NCBI RefSeq assembly: GCF_021462225.1
Contig: NC_061797.1
Location: 25,381,093 to 25,445,092 of the forward strand
Source of the DNA: Girardinichthys multiradiatus
Lineage: Eukaryota > Chordata > Actinopteri > Cyprinodontiformes > Goodeidae
Direction: 5' to 3'
DNA length: 64,000 bases
Shown: piece after piece, positions 47,793 through 58,638 of the stretch
Numbering within the stretch: position 1 is the stretch's first letter
Layout of the letters: each line of letters opens with the position of its first letter
Notes under the pieces: model-generated
What the model was told of the DNA's origin: nothing
The model's database searches: none
Seen by the model: the letters and a program-made list of their open reading frames with translations, nothing else
Translations under genes and position numbers: made by a program

Positions 47793-48333
47793 TGCTCCCT
47801 CCGCTGAGTATAACCTCCTTCGGCAGACTCCTCCTTTAAAGCCCAAATCCAGCACAACAGATGCTACTTATCAGTCGTTACCAAAGTCTCCTCGCCTTCT
47901 GTCCGGCAGTAGCTCCCCTCCAGCAACGTGCAACCTGCCCAGTGACTACAAGTATGCCCATGACCGGCTAAGTCACTTCCGCATGTCCACCGATGAGCGA
48001 ACGGCCACGAAGGAAGGGATGGTGTGGCAGCTCTACGAGTGGCAGCAGCGGCAGCAGTTTCGTCACGGCAGCCCCACCGCTCCCATTTATACTGGCCCTA
48101 ATTTCACAGACTCCTCGTCTTTCAGAGTTACAGTGGAGATGCCACGCTCCATTTCTGTCCCTCCATCTCCTTGTGAAGTGCCACCATCAGTCCCTTGCTC
48201 TTTTAAACCTCTGTCACCACGCAGGCCACACACACCTTCAGACAGACGCACCGTCCGACCCCTGGATGAACTGGGACTGGAAGACAACACAATATCCAGC
48301 TCCCCTGGCAATATATGTGCCCACCTCTCTCAG
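47793..48333 (+). CDS. plekha7: plekha7 exon: Pro/Ser-rich region with YEWQQRQQFRHGSP motif
   Basis: A 541-base exon (completes Ser, 180 codons, phase 0 out) from CTGTCTCAG to CTCAG|GTATAC; the intron before it is only 179 bases. It contains YQSLPKSPRLLSGSSSPP, NLPSDYKYAHDRLSHFRMS, VWQLYEWQQRQQFRHGSPTA, the MPRSISVPPSPCEVPP motif and RRPHTPSDRRTV. All appear in the same order in human PLEKHA7. The RSISVPPSP and RRPHTPS stretches look like phosphorylation-dependent binding sites; that is inference. Confidence 0.95.
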
Positions 48334-50749
48334 GTATACAGCTGGAAACAAATCTCTGACATTGTTAAACATTCTGTTTATTTATTTACCAAAGTCCTAG
48401 TATATTTTATTACCAAACAAAAATTGTTTTCAGTTAATTCCGAGTATTTTATAAGGAATTCAGACTTTTGTACTTCTAAAGAAATATTTCAGTTTGCAAC
48501 TCAACTAGGAAAAACAAACCTTTTCCCCATTTAAAATTAGTAAATGTGTATCATAAAATGTAACACTTCAACATTTTTGTGATTTTTTTTCCCCTAAATA
48601 TACAGTGAAGCCCAAAATTATTCATTGACAGATTTAGGTTTAAACTAATCTTTTAATTTTACTGACATGTTTCTTCTCACTGAAAGATTTATTAGTGTTT
48701 TGGAGTAAACTTATTAGTGATCTAAGAATCACCAGGAGATTATCGGTTTCCCAAAAGCCAATAGGAATGAGGTTTCATGGCCTAATATTGATTTTTGAAA
48801 TGACAGCATGGATTATAGCAAGAATAGACTTGGGTCAAATTTTTCAGGATGGCGGTGCACACAACACCGCCCTATGCCACTCTGTGGAGGCAGTATAAAC
48901 TCTCTCATTGACATAAAGGTTGCATAATTACTGCAGAGTTCATACCTTGGCATAGCAGAGCAGAGATGGACGCGTTCCAAATTAGGGGTTAAGCTGCATG
49001 GATATACACCATGAGTGGAGAATATGAACTCTTGCACTAACTTAGCACACGTTACACAAAACAGACGAAACATACAATGTGGACAAACAAAACATCAAGT
49101 AAAAGCTAGGACATTGGCGATCAACTCCTCCTGCTTCAGATGGGAAATCTTTCTGAAGTGTCTTTTGCTGATTCTACAGACATCAGCTTCCCAGAAGAGT
49201 TATCTTCTGGGATGGACAGGCAAGGTAAAACAATCAGATGCAGACTTGGGCACAGAGTACAGGCTGCTCACCACATTTGTCTGTCCGTCCGTCCGTCCGT
49301 CCGTCTGTCTGTCTGTCATTCTTTAAGTACTGTTTGAATCAGACATTCTTTAGAAAACGTTCTTGTATTTTTCACTTAAATTGGTTTCTCTATGAGAATC
49401 TTTCTCTTCCTAAATTTGCTGTTACTCAGTCATTTAGGCTTTAACGCTGTAAAACAAGCACACAGCAACCACCAAAAGCCTGTCATTGGCATGGGATTGA
49501 AGGAGAGTTTGTTGGGTCTCACACAGTGAGCCAAATGACAAAGGTCTTATTCTCACGGTAGCTTGTGACGTCAGCATGCTGTGAGCTCACAGTAGCCCCA
49601 TGGGAAGGTTAGCGCTAGAAGCCTGAGAAGGCTCCAACATTTCAGTGCACACACTTTGATGCTCATGTGATTCACAGAGACCACACCCAAGGCGCGCTCC
49701 ACAGGTGGCATGAGCGCGAGTCAAAGCTCGCTTCTGCGCCGTCCCTTGAAGTCAGCAAAGCTCTCAGACAGCACCGCCACAAAAGACTGAGCGAGAGGAT
49801 GTCCCATAATCCACACCCTGCGCTGTCTCCTCACCACACCCTCCACATGTGAAAAGTTCTCCCTCTGAACCATCACCACAGCTGCCAGCACACACAAGCT
49901 TCACAACCAACCCGATCCGTGACACAAGTAAACAAAGTGTCGCGGATGCTATCATTCAGTTCAAGTGTCAAGACACTAATTACTACCACTGAATAGAGAA
50001 ATTGACAATTATAAGACGACACACGTTTAACAAAGGCAGCCACAGTGCTTGTGCAAGACGGGGATGTTTGTGGGAACTGCTTTTAGCCCGTACCCAGTAT
50101 CTCTGAGGCTGATGGTGCTTAAGTAACACTGAATGCCTCTGTGGAATATCATTAAGAAGTACAGTGTGTTTTATCAGCGGCTAATCCAATTTGCCCAGGG
50201 CGTCTCAGCATCCCATAAACATCTTTACTGTATCTCAAACATCAGCAGCGGACTCTTTCTTCTGATCTCGCATTTAAATAAAAAACCTATTATACAGCAA
50301 AAAACTGTGGCATGGGAATCTCAAAGGGAAAGGCTTACAGGCCTTCTCTTGCTGGTAGCAAACAAATGTTATTTTAAGAAAGCATATTTGGTATAATTTA
50401 TGTGTGGTTAATTAAATCTCTTGTTGTTTGTATCCTTTTAAGGTTCTGTAGTGGGTGTAGGCTCTTTGGCTAATTCTGTGTGTTAAGCAGAAATGTCCAG
50501 CCCCATAGCATTTGAAACTCGAGGTGCACCTTGTTTCGAAGAAGAGTGGGAGTGATAAAAAGAGAGAAAAGGATGGATGGAAAAATAAAACTGCTGCGTA
50601 GTCCACTTTGTTTGCAGACTTGGAGTTTAACTTTGATTCAGTTTGATGCCGTGATCCCACTTGTGAAGATTTTATGAATTAGACTTTCTGTTTGATTTGA
50701 ATGTATATGGATCTTCAGTAACAAGGAGATAAATGGCATCTTTCCACAG
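48334..50749 (+). other. plekha7 intron with tetranucleotide repeat and GC-rich island
   Basis: 48,605-48,700 starts CAGTGAAGCCCAAAATTATT, like the end of an old Tc1-type element. A 45-base in-phase segment at 49,180-49,224 and a CpG-containing island at 49,678-49,855 are discussed in the findings. Nothing else was recognised. Confidence 0.55.
49280..49316. repeat. (GTCC)n/(GTCT)n tetranucleotide tract
   Basis: About five GTCC units followed by about four GTCT units. Simple intronic microsatellite. Confidence 0.95.
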
Positions 50750-50833
50750 ACTTCCCAAATAGAGAGAAGGTCCGTGCCAACTATGGGCTACATCACACAC
50801 ACTGTCAGCGCTCCCAGTTTGCATGGCAAAACG
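50750..50833 (+). CDS. plekha7: plekha7 exon: conserved MGYITHTVSAPSLHGK motif
   Basis: An 84-base exon (28 codons, phase 0 on both sides) from CTTTCCACAG to AACG|GTAGGA. TSQIERRSVPTMGYITHTVS then APSLHGKT matches human NSSHVDRRSMPSMGYMTHTV then SAPSLHGK almost residue for residue, one of the most conserved blocks outside the PH domain. It joins in phase directly to the exon ending at 48,333, so no missing exon is required between them. Confidence 0.96.
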
Positions 50834-51354
50834 GTAGGATCTTCTGCCTCTCGTTGCCTACTTGTTTTGTATTTTCATCAAGCCTGTTTTTGTTACTGGC
50901 ATACAGTGCTGTGCAAAAGTCTTTGGCTATCTACTGTTTTGCTTACAAGAGGCCAAACCTTCTTGTAATATTTTAAAGTGTTCGTGATCAATTTAAGTTT
51001 TTCTTTGCTCTTTGCTTATATATTAAGCCATAGTGAGTTTTTAACCTCAGCAACAATCTGAATGATTTAACATATATCAAAAGATCAGCTCACAAGCAAT
51101 CAACTCAGAATTAACAGAACGAGAACATGTCTGTCTTTATCTTTAGGTCAGTCCAGAAGGACGCAAGCACAATGATCAGTGTGTGCACCAGTGTTCATTC
51201 ATAGCGAGATTTAGTTCTAAATTCAGTTCAGTCTGGTTAAAATGAATTAGTCTGTTTTCATAGTTCAGCTTCAGTATGAAATAGTTCTTATTCATTTATC
51301 ATATTCTGTCTAAACAATTGTTGAATTCCCAAAACAGCTGTGCCCATTCACATA

Positions 51355-52324
51355 CATTCACCGGCCACTTTATTAGGTACACCAGGCTAGTACCGGGTTG
51401 AACCCCCTTTTGCCTTCAGAACTGCCTTAATCCTTCATGGCATAGATTCAACAAGGTACTGGAAACATTCCTCAGAGAGTTTGGTCCATATTGACATGAC
51501 AGCATCACACAGATGCTGCAGATTTGTCGACTGCACATCCATGATGCGAATCTCCTGTTCCACCACATCCCAAAGGTGCTCTATTGGATTGAGATCTGGT
51601 GACTGTGGAGGCCATTTGAGTACAGTGAACTCATTGTCATGTTCAAGAAACCAGTCTGAGATGATTCGTGCTTTATGACATGGCGTGTTATCCTGCTGGA
51701 AGTAACCATCAGAAGATGGGTACACTGTGGTCATAAAGGGATGGATATGGTCAGCAACAATACTGTGGCATTGACACGATGCTCAATTGGTACTAAGGGG
51801 CCCAAAGTGTTCACCCGGTGTGGTCTTTTGCTGCTGTAGCCCATCCGCCTCAAGGTTCGACATGTTGTGCGTTCAGAGATGCTCTTCTGCATGCCTTGGT
51901 TGTAACAAGTGGTTATTTGACTTACTGTTGCCTTTCTATCAGCTCGAACCAGTCTGGCCATTCTCCTCTGACCTCTGACATCAACAAGGCATTTGCGCTC
52001 ACAGAACTGCCGCTAACTGGATATTTTCTCTTTTTCTGACCATTCTCTGTAAACCCTAGAGATCGAGGTGCTTGAAAATCCCAGTAGATCAGCAGTTTCT
52101 GAAATACTCAGATCAGCCCGTCTGGCACCAACAACAATGTCACGTTCAAAGTCACTTAAATCACCTTTCTTCCCTATTCTGATGCTCGGTTTGAACTGCA
52201 GCAGATCGTCCTGACCATGTCTACATGCCTAAATGCATTGAGTTGCTGCCATGTGATAGGCTGATTAGAAATTTGTATTAATGAGCAGTTGGACAGGTGT
52301 ACCTAATAAAGTGGCCAATGAGTG
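51355..52324 (-). mobile_element. Tc1/mariner-type element with internal deletion (970 bp)
   Basis: Bounded by TA (51,353-51,354 and 52,325-52,326). The ends are CATTCACCGGCCACTTTATT and, reversed, CACTCATTGGCCACTTTATT, continuing through AGGTACACC in both. It encodes parts of a transposase on the minus strand. This is a very abundant fish family (the AATAAAGTGGCC tail). It is nested within an older element in the plekha7 intron. Confidence 0.95.
51435..51961 (-). pseudogene. Tc1/mariner transposase, internally deleted
   Basis: The N-terminal part (51,731-51,961) holds the second helix-turn-helix with ERTTCRTLRRMGYSSKRPHR. The text then jumps to LGPLVPIEHRVNAT, so the segment with the first catalytic Asp (SDES region, roughly 75 codons in related full copies) is missing, and the frame shifts. 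The C-terminal part (51,435-51,734) retains YFQQDNTPCHKARIISDWFL and SPDLNPIEHLWDVV, with 36 residues between the second Asp and the Glu. Dead copy; could only move with help from another source. Confidence 0.92.
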
Positions 52325-53322
52325 TATTTTAATGCTTTCATCTTTAGAAAGCAAGACTGAAATGTTGACAGAAATGTGGTCCATTTAAAATATAACCAGA
52401 TGGCCTATATGTAATTTTGGACATAAAAGGGTTAAAGCACCACAATGTCCCTCTTTACAAAATCCTGATTCTGTTTATGAACATCAGCTGACAAGTTGTT
52501 CAGTGATGTACATTAATTAGTTGTTATTTCAGCTACTTACCTAGAACAGAAGTATACCAAAATGCAGCTGGTTTGCGCATCTTTGCTGAGTCTGGATCTC
52601 CTGCTCCTAGAATCAGGAGGCAGATAAATCTGTTAGTTTTTATAGTTGGGGCATCAGTCTTCACTACTATTCTCCCATTAAAAGGTGAAACCAAAGGCAG
52701 CATAGTCAAGTTTAAAGTGAGGGGAAAACGCATAGGCCTACAGTACCGAGATGAGCCCTCACAAATACTTTAGAAACTTCCTGCATGTGCGCTAAAGCTG
52801 AACTGTCAGGGTCCAAAAACCTTTAAAAGACGTTTCAAAACATTGATCAAGTCTACTTTACAATCTTCAAAGTATAATTAAACAATTGCTGGTTTAAAAC
52901 GTTTGCACTGCACTGTATCTGATTTAAGGCTCAATGGTTAGAAATACTGCTGGGATGGGTTTTTGCTAGGTTTCCACAATGATCTGTACATGTTGCTTAC
53001 ATTGCTGCACTGTGTTGTGGAGGAATTCCTACGCAAAAATGGACAACCCAGCTCCAAATCTGATTAACGTCATAATGTTGCAAAATGTAGAAGTAATTGA
53101 TAACCATTTTCTTTCTTCAATAAGTTTCTTATAAATCAATTTTCTTAGATTCTTAATCATGTTTCAAGTTACAGATAGCAGTATACTGGTCTCAGTGCCA
53201 CTTGGCTCTAAATGCCACTACAGCTAAGCCACTGTACTGCCCAGATGGTTATCAGATATTTTCTCTCATCCCTCTGTACTGTCACTGGCTGTGGGTGCCC
53301 CTTAACCCTGGCTTGGCTACAG

Positions 53323-53457
53323 CCAGAAGAGTTGACTCTGCTCCTCATTCAACTGCGGAGGCACCAGGCCAAGATGGCTGGTGTGCATAGCCCCAGCAGT
53401 GCGTTCGCTCACCTGCAACACCACCAGCACAACGGCCTTCTAGGCCCCGGCATGCAG
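53323..53457 (+). CDS. plekha7: plekha7 exon: PEELTLLL helix and His/Gln-rich tract (likely cassette)
   Basis: A 135-base exon (45 codons, phase 0 on both sides) from GCTTGGCTACAG to ATGCAG|GTCAGG. It encodes PEELTLLLIQLRRHQAKMAG, a leucine-rich amphipathic helix found in the PLEKHA5/6/7 group, followed by HLQHHQHNGLLGPGMQ. Both flanking junctions are phase 0, so it can be skipped without a frame change. The human form I recall runs SLHGK directly into SADDTYLQLKK, i.e. without this segment, so alternative splicing is plausible. Confidence 0.88.
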
Positions 53458-54221
53458 GTCAGGGACACTCATTCCTCCCTAACGCAGCATTCTGCAACCC
53501 CTGCAAGTGCATTGTGGTCCCTTCTCCACAGCCATTCCTGTACATTACTTCCCTAATTTCTGACAGACTCTGTAGTCTCTTGGCACTTGGTTGTCTGGTT
53601 TTATTCTAGCATGATGTGGGATGCATTTAATTACCAGCTACATTTATATAATTTGATGTCACATGTCCAAACATAACATTATTATAAAAACTATTAAAAG
53701 CTAATCTGCCATATTAGAAGCATGTTGCTTGTATAAGCCTGACTGAAAGATGACGTAGCACCACATTTTTATTTGTGTGCACTGAAAAATGTGTTGTGTT
53801 TGGGGTTATCATTCTGAAGCATCTGTCAGGACATAGTCTTCTTTATGAGTATATGAAGAAACATCACTGCTGTGACCTACAGTAGTGCTCAGTAATGACA
53901 ACTCCACCCAGGTTCTCACATCTAACCATTTTCCATGCTCACAAGGAAATATAAGCTCTCAGTCTGACCCCATGCCGTGCACAGGACCTGTGTTGCTTAG
54001 TTGTGTGGGAGGTCACAAATGAGACGTCAAAGCAGTTAAAAAATGACACCATTCCCTTATTAGAATGTTGAGGTGGAAGTACACTGTAATTGAGATCAAG
54101 TTAATTAAAGTTCTGTTTGTAAAGCCTGAACAGCACATAAAGACCAAAGGAGTCATCTGCTAACCCATTATCCTGTGCAGCTTCATTTCAAATGACTTAT
54201 CTCTTCACTGCTCATTTAAAG

Positions 54222-54275
54222 GCTGATGATACTTACATACAACTGAAGAAGGACCTGGAGTATCTAGATCTGAAG
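54222..54275 (+). CDS. plekha7: plekha7 exon: ADDTYIQLKKDLEYLDLK
   Basis: A 54-base exon (18 codons, phase 0 on both sides) from TCATTTAAAG to GAAG|GTGGGC. ADDTYIQLKKDLEYLDLK matches human ADDTYLQLKKDLEYLDLK at all but one position. It is the start of the first coiled-coil region. The acceptor has a weak polypyrimidine tract. Confidence 0.96.
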
Positions 54276-54540
54276 GTGGGCCCCAACAAAGAAAACACCA
54301 CTTCATCCTTTTCATCCTGTTCTCAGTATATTCTGCTCTGCTACTGCCTCCAACATATGCTTCTCTGTTTCCCTTTTACCTGTCTGTCCTGTGTTCTGTG
54401 CTGTGCTCTCTACTGTTATGGTGGAATCCACTTGTCCTTTAATACTCATTTTATTTTTGTAATTCACCCACTGTTAAACAATACACATACTATTCTCAGT
54501 CATCCAGGACATATCAATCCTAAGTGCTTAACCAGAAGAC

Positions 54541-54665
54541 AACTGCATTTCTTCTCTTGTTTCTTAAAGAGGATGTTTCACTTCTCATCCAAACTGAACT
54601 GAGTAAGACTTTTGGATGAGAGACAAGACATCCTCAAGAAACGAGAAGTAGTTCAGCTGCATTTT
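54541..54665. repeat. Foldback (MITE-like) inverted repeat, about 125 bp
   Basis: The left arm (54,541-54,593) has, in order, AACTGCATTTCTTCTC, TTTCTTAAAGAGGATGT and CTTCTCATCCAAA. The right arm (54,610-54,665) has TTTTGGATGAGAGAC, GACATCCTCAAGAAAC and GAGAAGTAGTTCAGCTGCAT. Read in reverse it matches the left arm in the same order with mismatches. The spacer is only about 16 bases. Similar foldbacks are common in teleost introns. No coding capacity. Confidence 0.7.
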
Positions 54666-57600
54666 ACTTGTGCACATAGAGTATTGAACAAAAGCACCAA
54701 ACTTTCAGATTGTGAAAAAATCCAAACATGTCACCATAACATTAGATGATATCCTGATCATTCTGATGTGATTGGAGGTGTTCCTTTTTACGTGACTTAA
54801 ATATAAAAAAGATTTTTTTATTCTTGTGACCCTCGAATCCTATCAGTGTAATAAATATTAAGCATTTATTTTTCTCCTGAACTTTATTGTAGCTAATTAC
54901 TGGCCCATATTTTGTTCAAACTGATGCAAAACATTTAAAGCCAAAGTATCTTTATGTTAAACATTGAGTTTCCTTTAAAGAAAACTGTAAATTGAGCTTT
55001 TGGGCTTTGCTGAAATGTAAAAATGTTGTGCATATTAAGTGCAACAGCATTTTTACTGCTTTTGAAATTTATGGAAGCAGACAACAGTCGAGCTAACAAA
55101 ATCTTTTCCTCATTTTCTCAAGATAACAATATATTAAATTATCCTGATTACAAGATAATTGTGATTTGAGTTTTATTATTCAGTATTGCTGTCATGACAC
55201 ATAAGAATGTTGCTAGTTATGACAACTTGACATTGTATTGCAATTTGAAATACCAAAACATGTCAAAACATTATGTTGATCAAACAAGCTTTGTTATTTT
55301 GTTGCAACACCAAAATTGACTTATTTATCTTGAGATAATGAGCCACATTAATTGTTCTCACTAATAGAAATTAACCTTGTTAGCCACAGATAATAAAATA
55401 AATGAAAAAGAAAATTCAATAGATGACCACTCTCTACTTTTATACTGTTGCGATGTGATTCATGCGTGGGAATCTTGCACGTAAATCGCCTTAGGCCTAA
55501 TTATATACTGTAAATACCTAATATGGGTAAATGATGATGTAATGCTCAAGGGTCTTGGCATGCAGAGAAACATTTGTTTATATTGAAAATGGCTCTTGGT
55601 CAGTTGGCCTATTCAATGTGTACCCCCAATGTATTGCAATTTCTTCTTTTCCTACTTTCATTTCGTACTCGTAAAGAACCATTTCAAGCACATGTGCTCA
55701 TTGCACTTCTCTTTTGAACAAATCCAAAACAACTGCTACTGTTACTGACATATATTGTTTATTGGAGTTATGAAACAAAATTTCCTTATAGTAGACTATG
55801 ATAAGCATATATAAAATCACTTTAAATTATAGGCTGTCAAAGAGTGTATATGAAACCTCCTCCTGGCAGGTTCAGACTGATACCAAATTGGTAACATTCT
55901 GCAGAAGACCACATTTTGCACCTGACCTTTTCCAGGTATAGAACAACCAGAACTACAAGCTATGATTTGGAGAATAGGCAAAATGACCAGCACCCATTGA
56001 AAGTCCGTTTTAAATGTTTACATGGCTTATGTATGCCTGATACAAAGTAAGAGAACCCTACATAACCCAGTGCTGCTCTTTCAGAACATTAACTGGCAAA
56101 GTGGTTAAGTGCTGACTATTACAGGAAACCTTTTTTTTTTTTAAAGCAGTTGGAAAAAATGTATTGTGTTGCTAACAAAAGGATGTTGTTGTTCACTGTT
56201 ATTCCAACAACAACTGACAAAAATGAACTACATGAACTGTGATAAAAAGCATTATGTTTGAAAACTTGTACAAGTAAACAGAAAAGTCAAACGTTCATGA
56301 CGGTGGCAGCTTACATCATATGGAGATGGAGTAAAATATAAAAGCCTATGACCTTAGAAGAGCGTTATGACAAATCCCACCAAACTTAACATTTCCGTGG
56401 AAATTGCAAATTTCCTTAAATATGATCTTTTGATTACTTAAACAATTTTCCCAGGCCTGAAAATTATCCCAGCACAACCGCAGAATACATTATAACACTC
56501 TCACATGCTGTAAAGTACCCAGTCTGACCAGTTTTTTTTTTTTTTTTTACTTTGACTTGTAAAGTCATTGGAATACCCCTTTAACTGTGTCTGTCTATTG
56601 CACCGCTCAGTGCTGTTTTGATGGGTGTGTTGATACTGACGTGGGTGTCATATGAATACACCACCAGAACCACAGAGACGTTTTAGCTTCAGGCACCACC
56701 AGCCATGAGAGACTAGTCTCTGAGTTGCTATTGCAGAAATAAAATCACACACGCAGGACGGGAGGATGATCACTGCCATTTAGGTATTTAAAAGAAATAT
56801 TTCCCAAAAAATATGTATTGAAAACACTTTGAAACCATGAAACAACACAGTAAGCATTACTCCAGTAGGGTTTTGAAAAGCTTTAGTTGAAATAACACAA
56901 AGAAGAATATATTTCACACACAAAAAAGTGATTATAAATTTTGTTATTTAACAACTGAATACAAAATGAGTGCATTCTGTTTGAAATCAAACAATGAGAA
57001 ACACATGAATACCAAACCTGATACCACCGTTTTCCCATTGAGTTTCAGCTTTTCATTTTAATGGCATTTATAGGCAGGATGCAATGGCAAAATAACACTC
57101 ATATTGCCTTCCTACACCTTTAACCCACACAGTTTGATCACTACATAAATCTACTCTGCTATGGAATTTTTGGAGATGTTAAAAAACATCACCACATGAA
57201 GGACATGGCTCCTACATGTACGCAGCACATATACAAAACTGCTACACAATCAGTACTGCTACAACTTAAATCTCACAGCAACAACCCCAAAACCATCCAC
57301 CCATGTCAAGATGACTGAAATTTCATGAGTGCACACAGAGTGTCTGCATGGTGTAGCATTGTTATCACTGTGTCAGTTGATTGATACCTTAGTTTTGTTG
57401 CATTGTCCCCTATGGGTGTATAGGGCATCTTTAAGGTCATACTCAAGCCATGGAAGTTTTTGACATGTCCAATATATCCATGACAGCTGGGCTAAGCTGG
57501 AGGTCACACATTATGAATGCTACAGTATACGATGATAGAAAGGTTTCTTGAATGCAGCAATGATTGGGAATTGAGAGTGGAATTGTCTGTTTACACAATT

Positions 57601-57900
57601 AAATATGCTAAATGAAGAAGATAACACTGATGGAATGTCTTAGAAAATAGCTAACCTAAAACATAAAAACATGCTCTCTAGAAAACATATGTTTTTGCAA
57701 TATTTCCAATGTTATATCAATAACTGCAGCAGAGTTAAGAAACAAAGTTCTATAATTCTTGAAACAAAGATCCCTGACAAAAGGAGAATCCCATGACCGA
57801 AAGGAGACCAGTTCAACCAATAAACACAATGTAAATCTTTTGTCTGCCAGTGCAGAGGTAAACAGGAGCATTCACAGGTAAAGTAAGATGAAAAAAATAA

Positions 57901-58045
57901 TAATAATATCTGTCTGCAATGGACTGGCGACCTGTCCAGGGTGTACCCCGCCTCTCGCCCATAGACTGCTGGAGATAGGCACCAGCTCCCCCGCGACCCA
58001 CTATGGAATAAGCGGTAGAAAATGACTGACTAATAATATCTGTCT
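57901..58045 (+). mobile_element. L2-type LINE 3'-tail insertion with 15-bp target duplication
   Basis: The 115-base insert (57,916-58,030) starts GCAATGGACTGGCGACCTGT, continues CCAGGGTGTACCCCGCC, and ends AAGCGGTAGAAAATGACTGAC, the typical 3' end of teleost L2-like LINEs or of SINEs that share it. It is flanked by perfect direct repeats TAATAATATCTGTCT at 57,901-57,915 and 58,031-58,045. The sequence is much closer to the consensus than the copy at 23,850, so it is younger. Confidence 0.9.
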
Positions 58046-58566
58046 ATCGTTTAAAAAGAGATTCGTACGCACTCAACTGTCTCCACAAATGTTTAATAAC
58101 CATATGTAAAGGAGCAAAGTCTAAAACATTTAGTCTGGATTCCACCAATTTTTTATGCTTAAATTAAATCAGAGGTTCAAAATACATAATTTACATCTAC
58201 CTTAATTTTTTTGCGGAAACTATTCAAAATGCAACACAATCTAAACAGATGTAAGAATCAAAAAATCTTTTTCCTTTCTCATCATTTCCAAATAGCCTGT
58301 AAGAGCAGCTCTGAGCTTTTAGGGTTTCCTGAAACATACTGTAATTAAGTCTTTGTTTTCCTCACTTTCACCACAGATAGTATCAGTGGACATTTTTCTT
58401 GTTTTTCTGCCTAATTTTATTTACCTTGACTTTTGCAGCAGTGTCATTGTGTATTTCAAATTAAATTATTTGTTGTTAAGCACATTTATGGAAGTAAAAT
58501 TCAAATTATGAGATATAAATGCCATTATTGAGGATTTATTTTATTTTTAATGATTGTGAATTTCAG

Positions 58567-58638
58567 GTCACTGGACCGGAGAGTTTCAAAAAAGAGAGAC
58601 CTTCGAGGCCTTTGAAAATAGCAGAAAGTGATGCGGAT
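58567..58638 (+). CDS. plekha7: plekha7 exon: basic segment with KIAESDAD motif
   Basis: A 72-base exon (24 codons, phase 0 on both sides) from GAATTTCAG to GGAT|GTAAGT. VTGPESFKKERPSRPLKIAE then SDAD corresponds to human MTGRDLLKDRSLKPVKIAE then SDTD. The PLKIAESD core is shared with PLEKHA5/6. It links two coiled-coil segments. Confidence 0.93.

Larger units (their letters stand above)
50904..52915. mobile_element. Decayed mariner/Tc1-type element, host of a nested insertion
   Basis: Left end CAGTGCTGTGCAAAAGTCTT follows a TA (50,902-50,903); the right end, read in reverse, is CAGTGCAGTGCAAACGTTTT and is followed by TA (52,916-52,917). Both ends also share a TTGATCAAT-type motif about 90 bases in. 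No transposase is readable. The element is interrupted by a complete second transposon (51,355-52,324), so it must be the older of the two. Confidence 0.6.
54276..58566 (+). other. plekha7 intron (4.3 kb)
   Basis: Contains the foldback repeat at 54,541-54,665 and the LINE-tail insert at 57,916-58,030. Between 54,670 and 57,890 the DNA is AT-rich with no recognised exon, RNA or repeat. Confidence 0.6.

Noticed and set aside
49140..49224. 85-base exon starting MGNLSEVSFADST
   Set aside because: It is entered in phase 0 and left in phase 1, which breaks the frame into the certain exon at 50,750; only the 45-base version keeps phase.
49273..49318. Tetranucleotide array as a CRISPR-like or regulatory array
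   Set aside because: Units are 4 bases with no spacers; simple microsatellite.
54192..54602. 136-codon frame through the ADDTYIQLKK exon
   Set aside because: Only 54,222-54,275 is exon; the rest is flanking intron and part of the foldback repeat read through.
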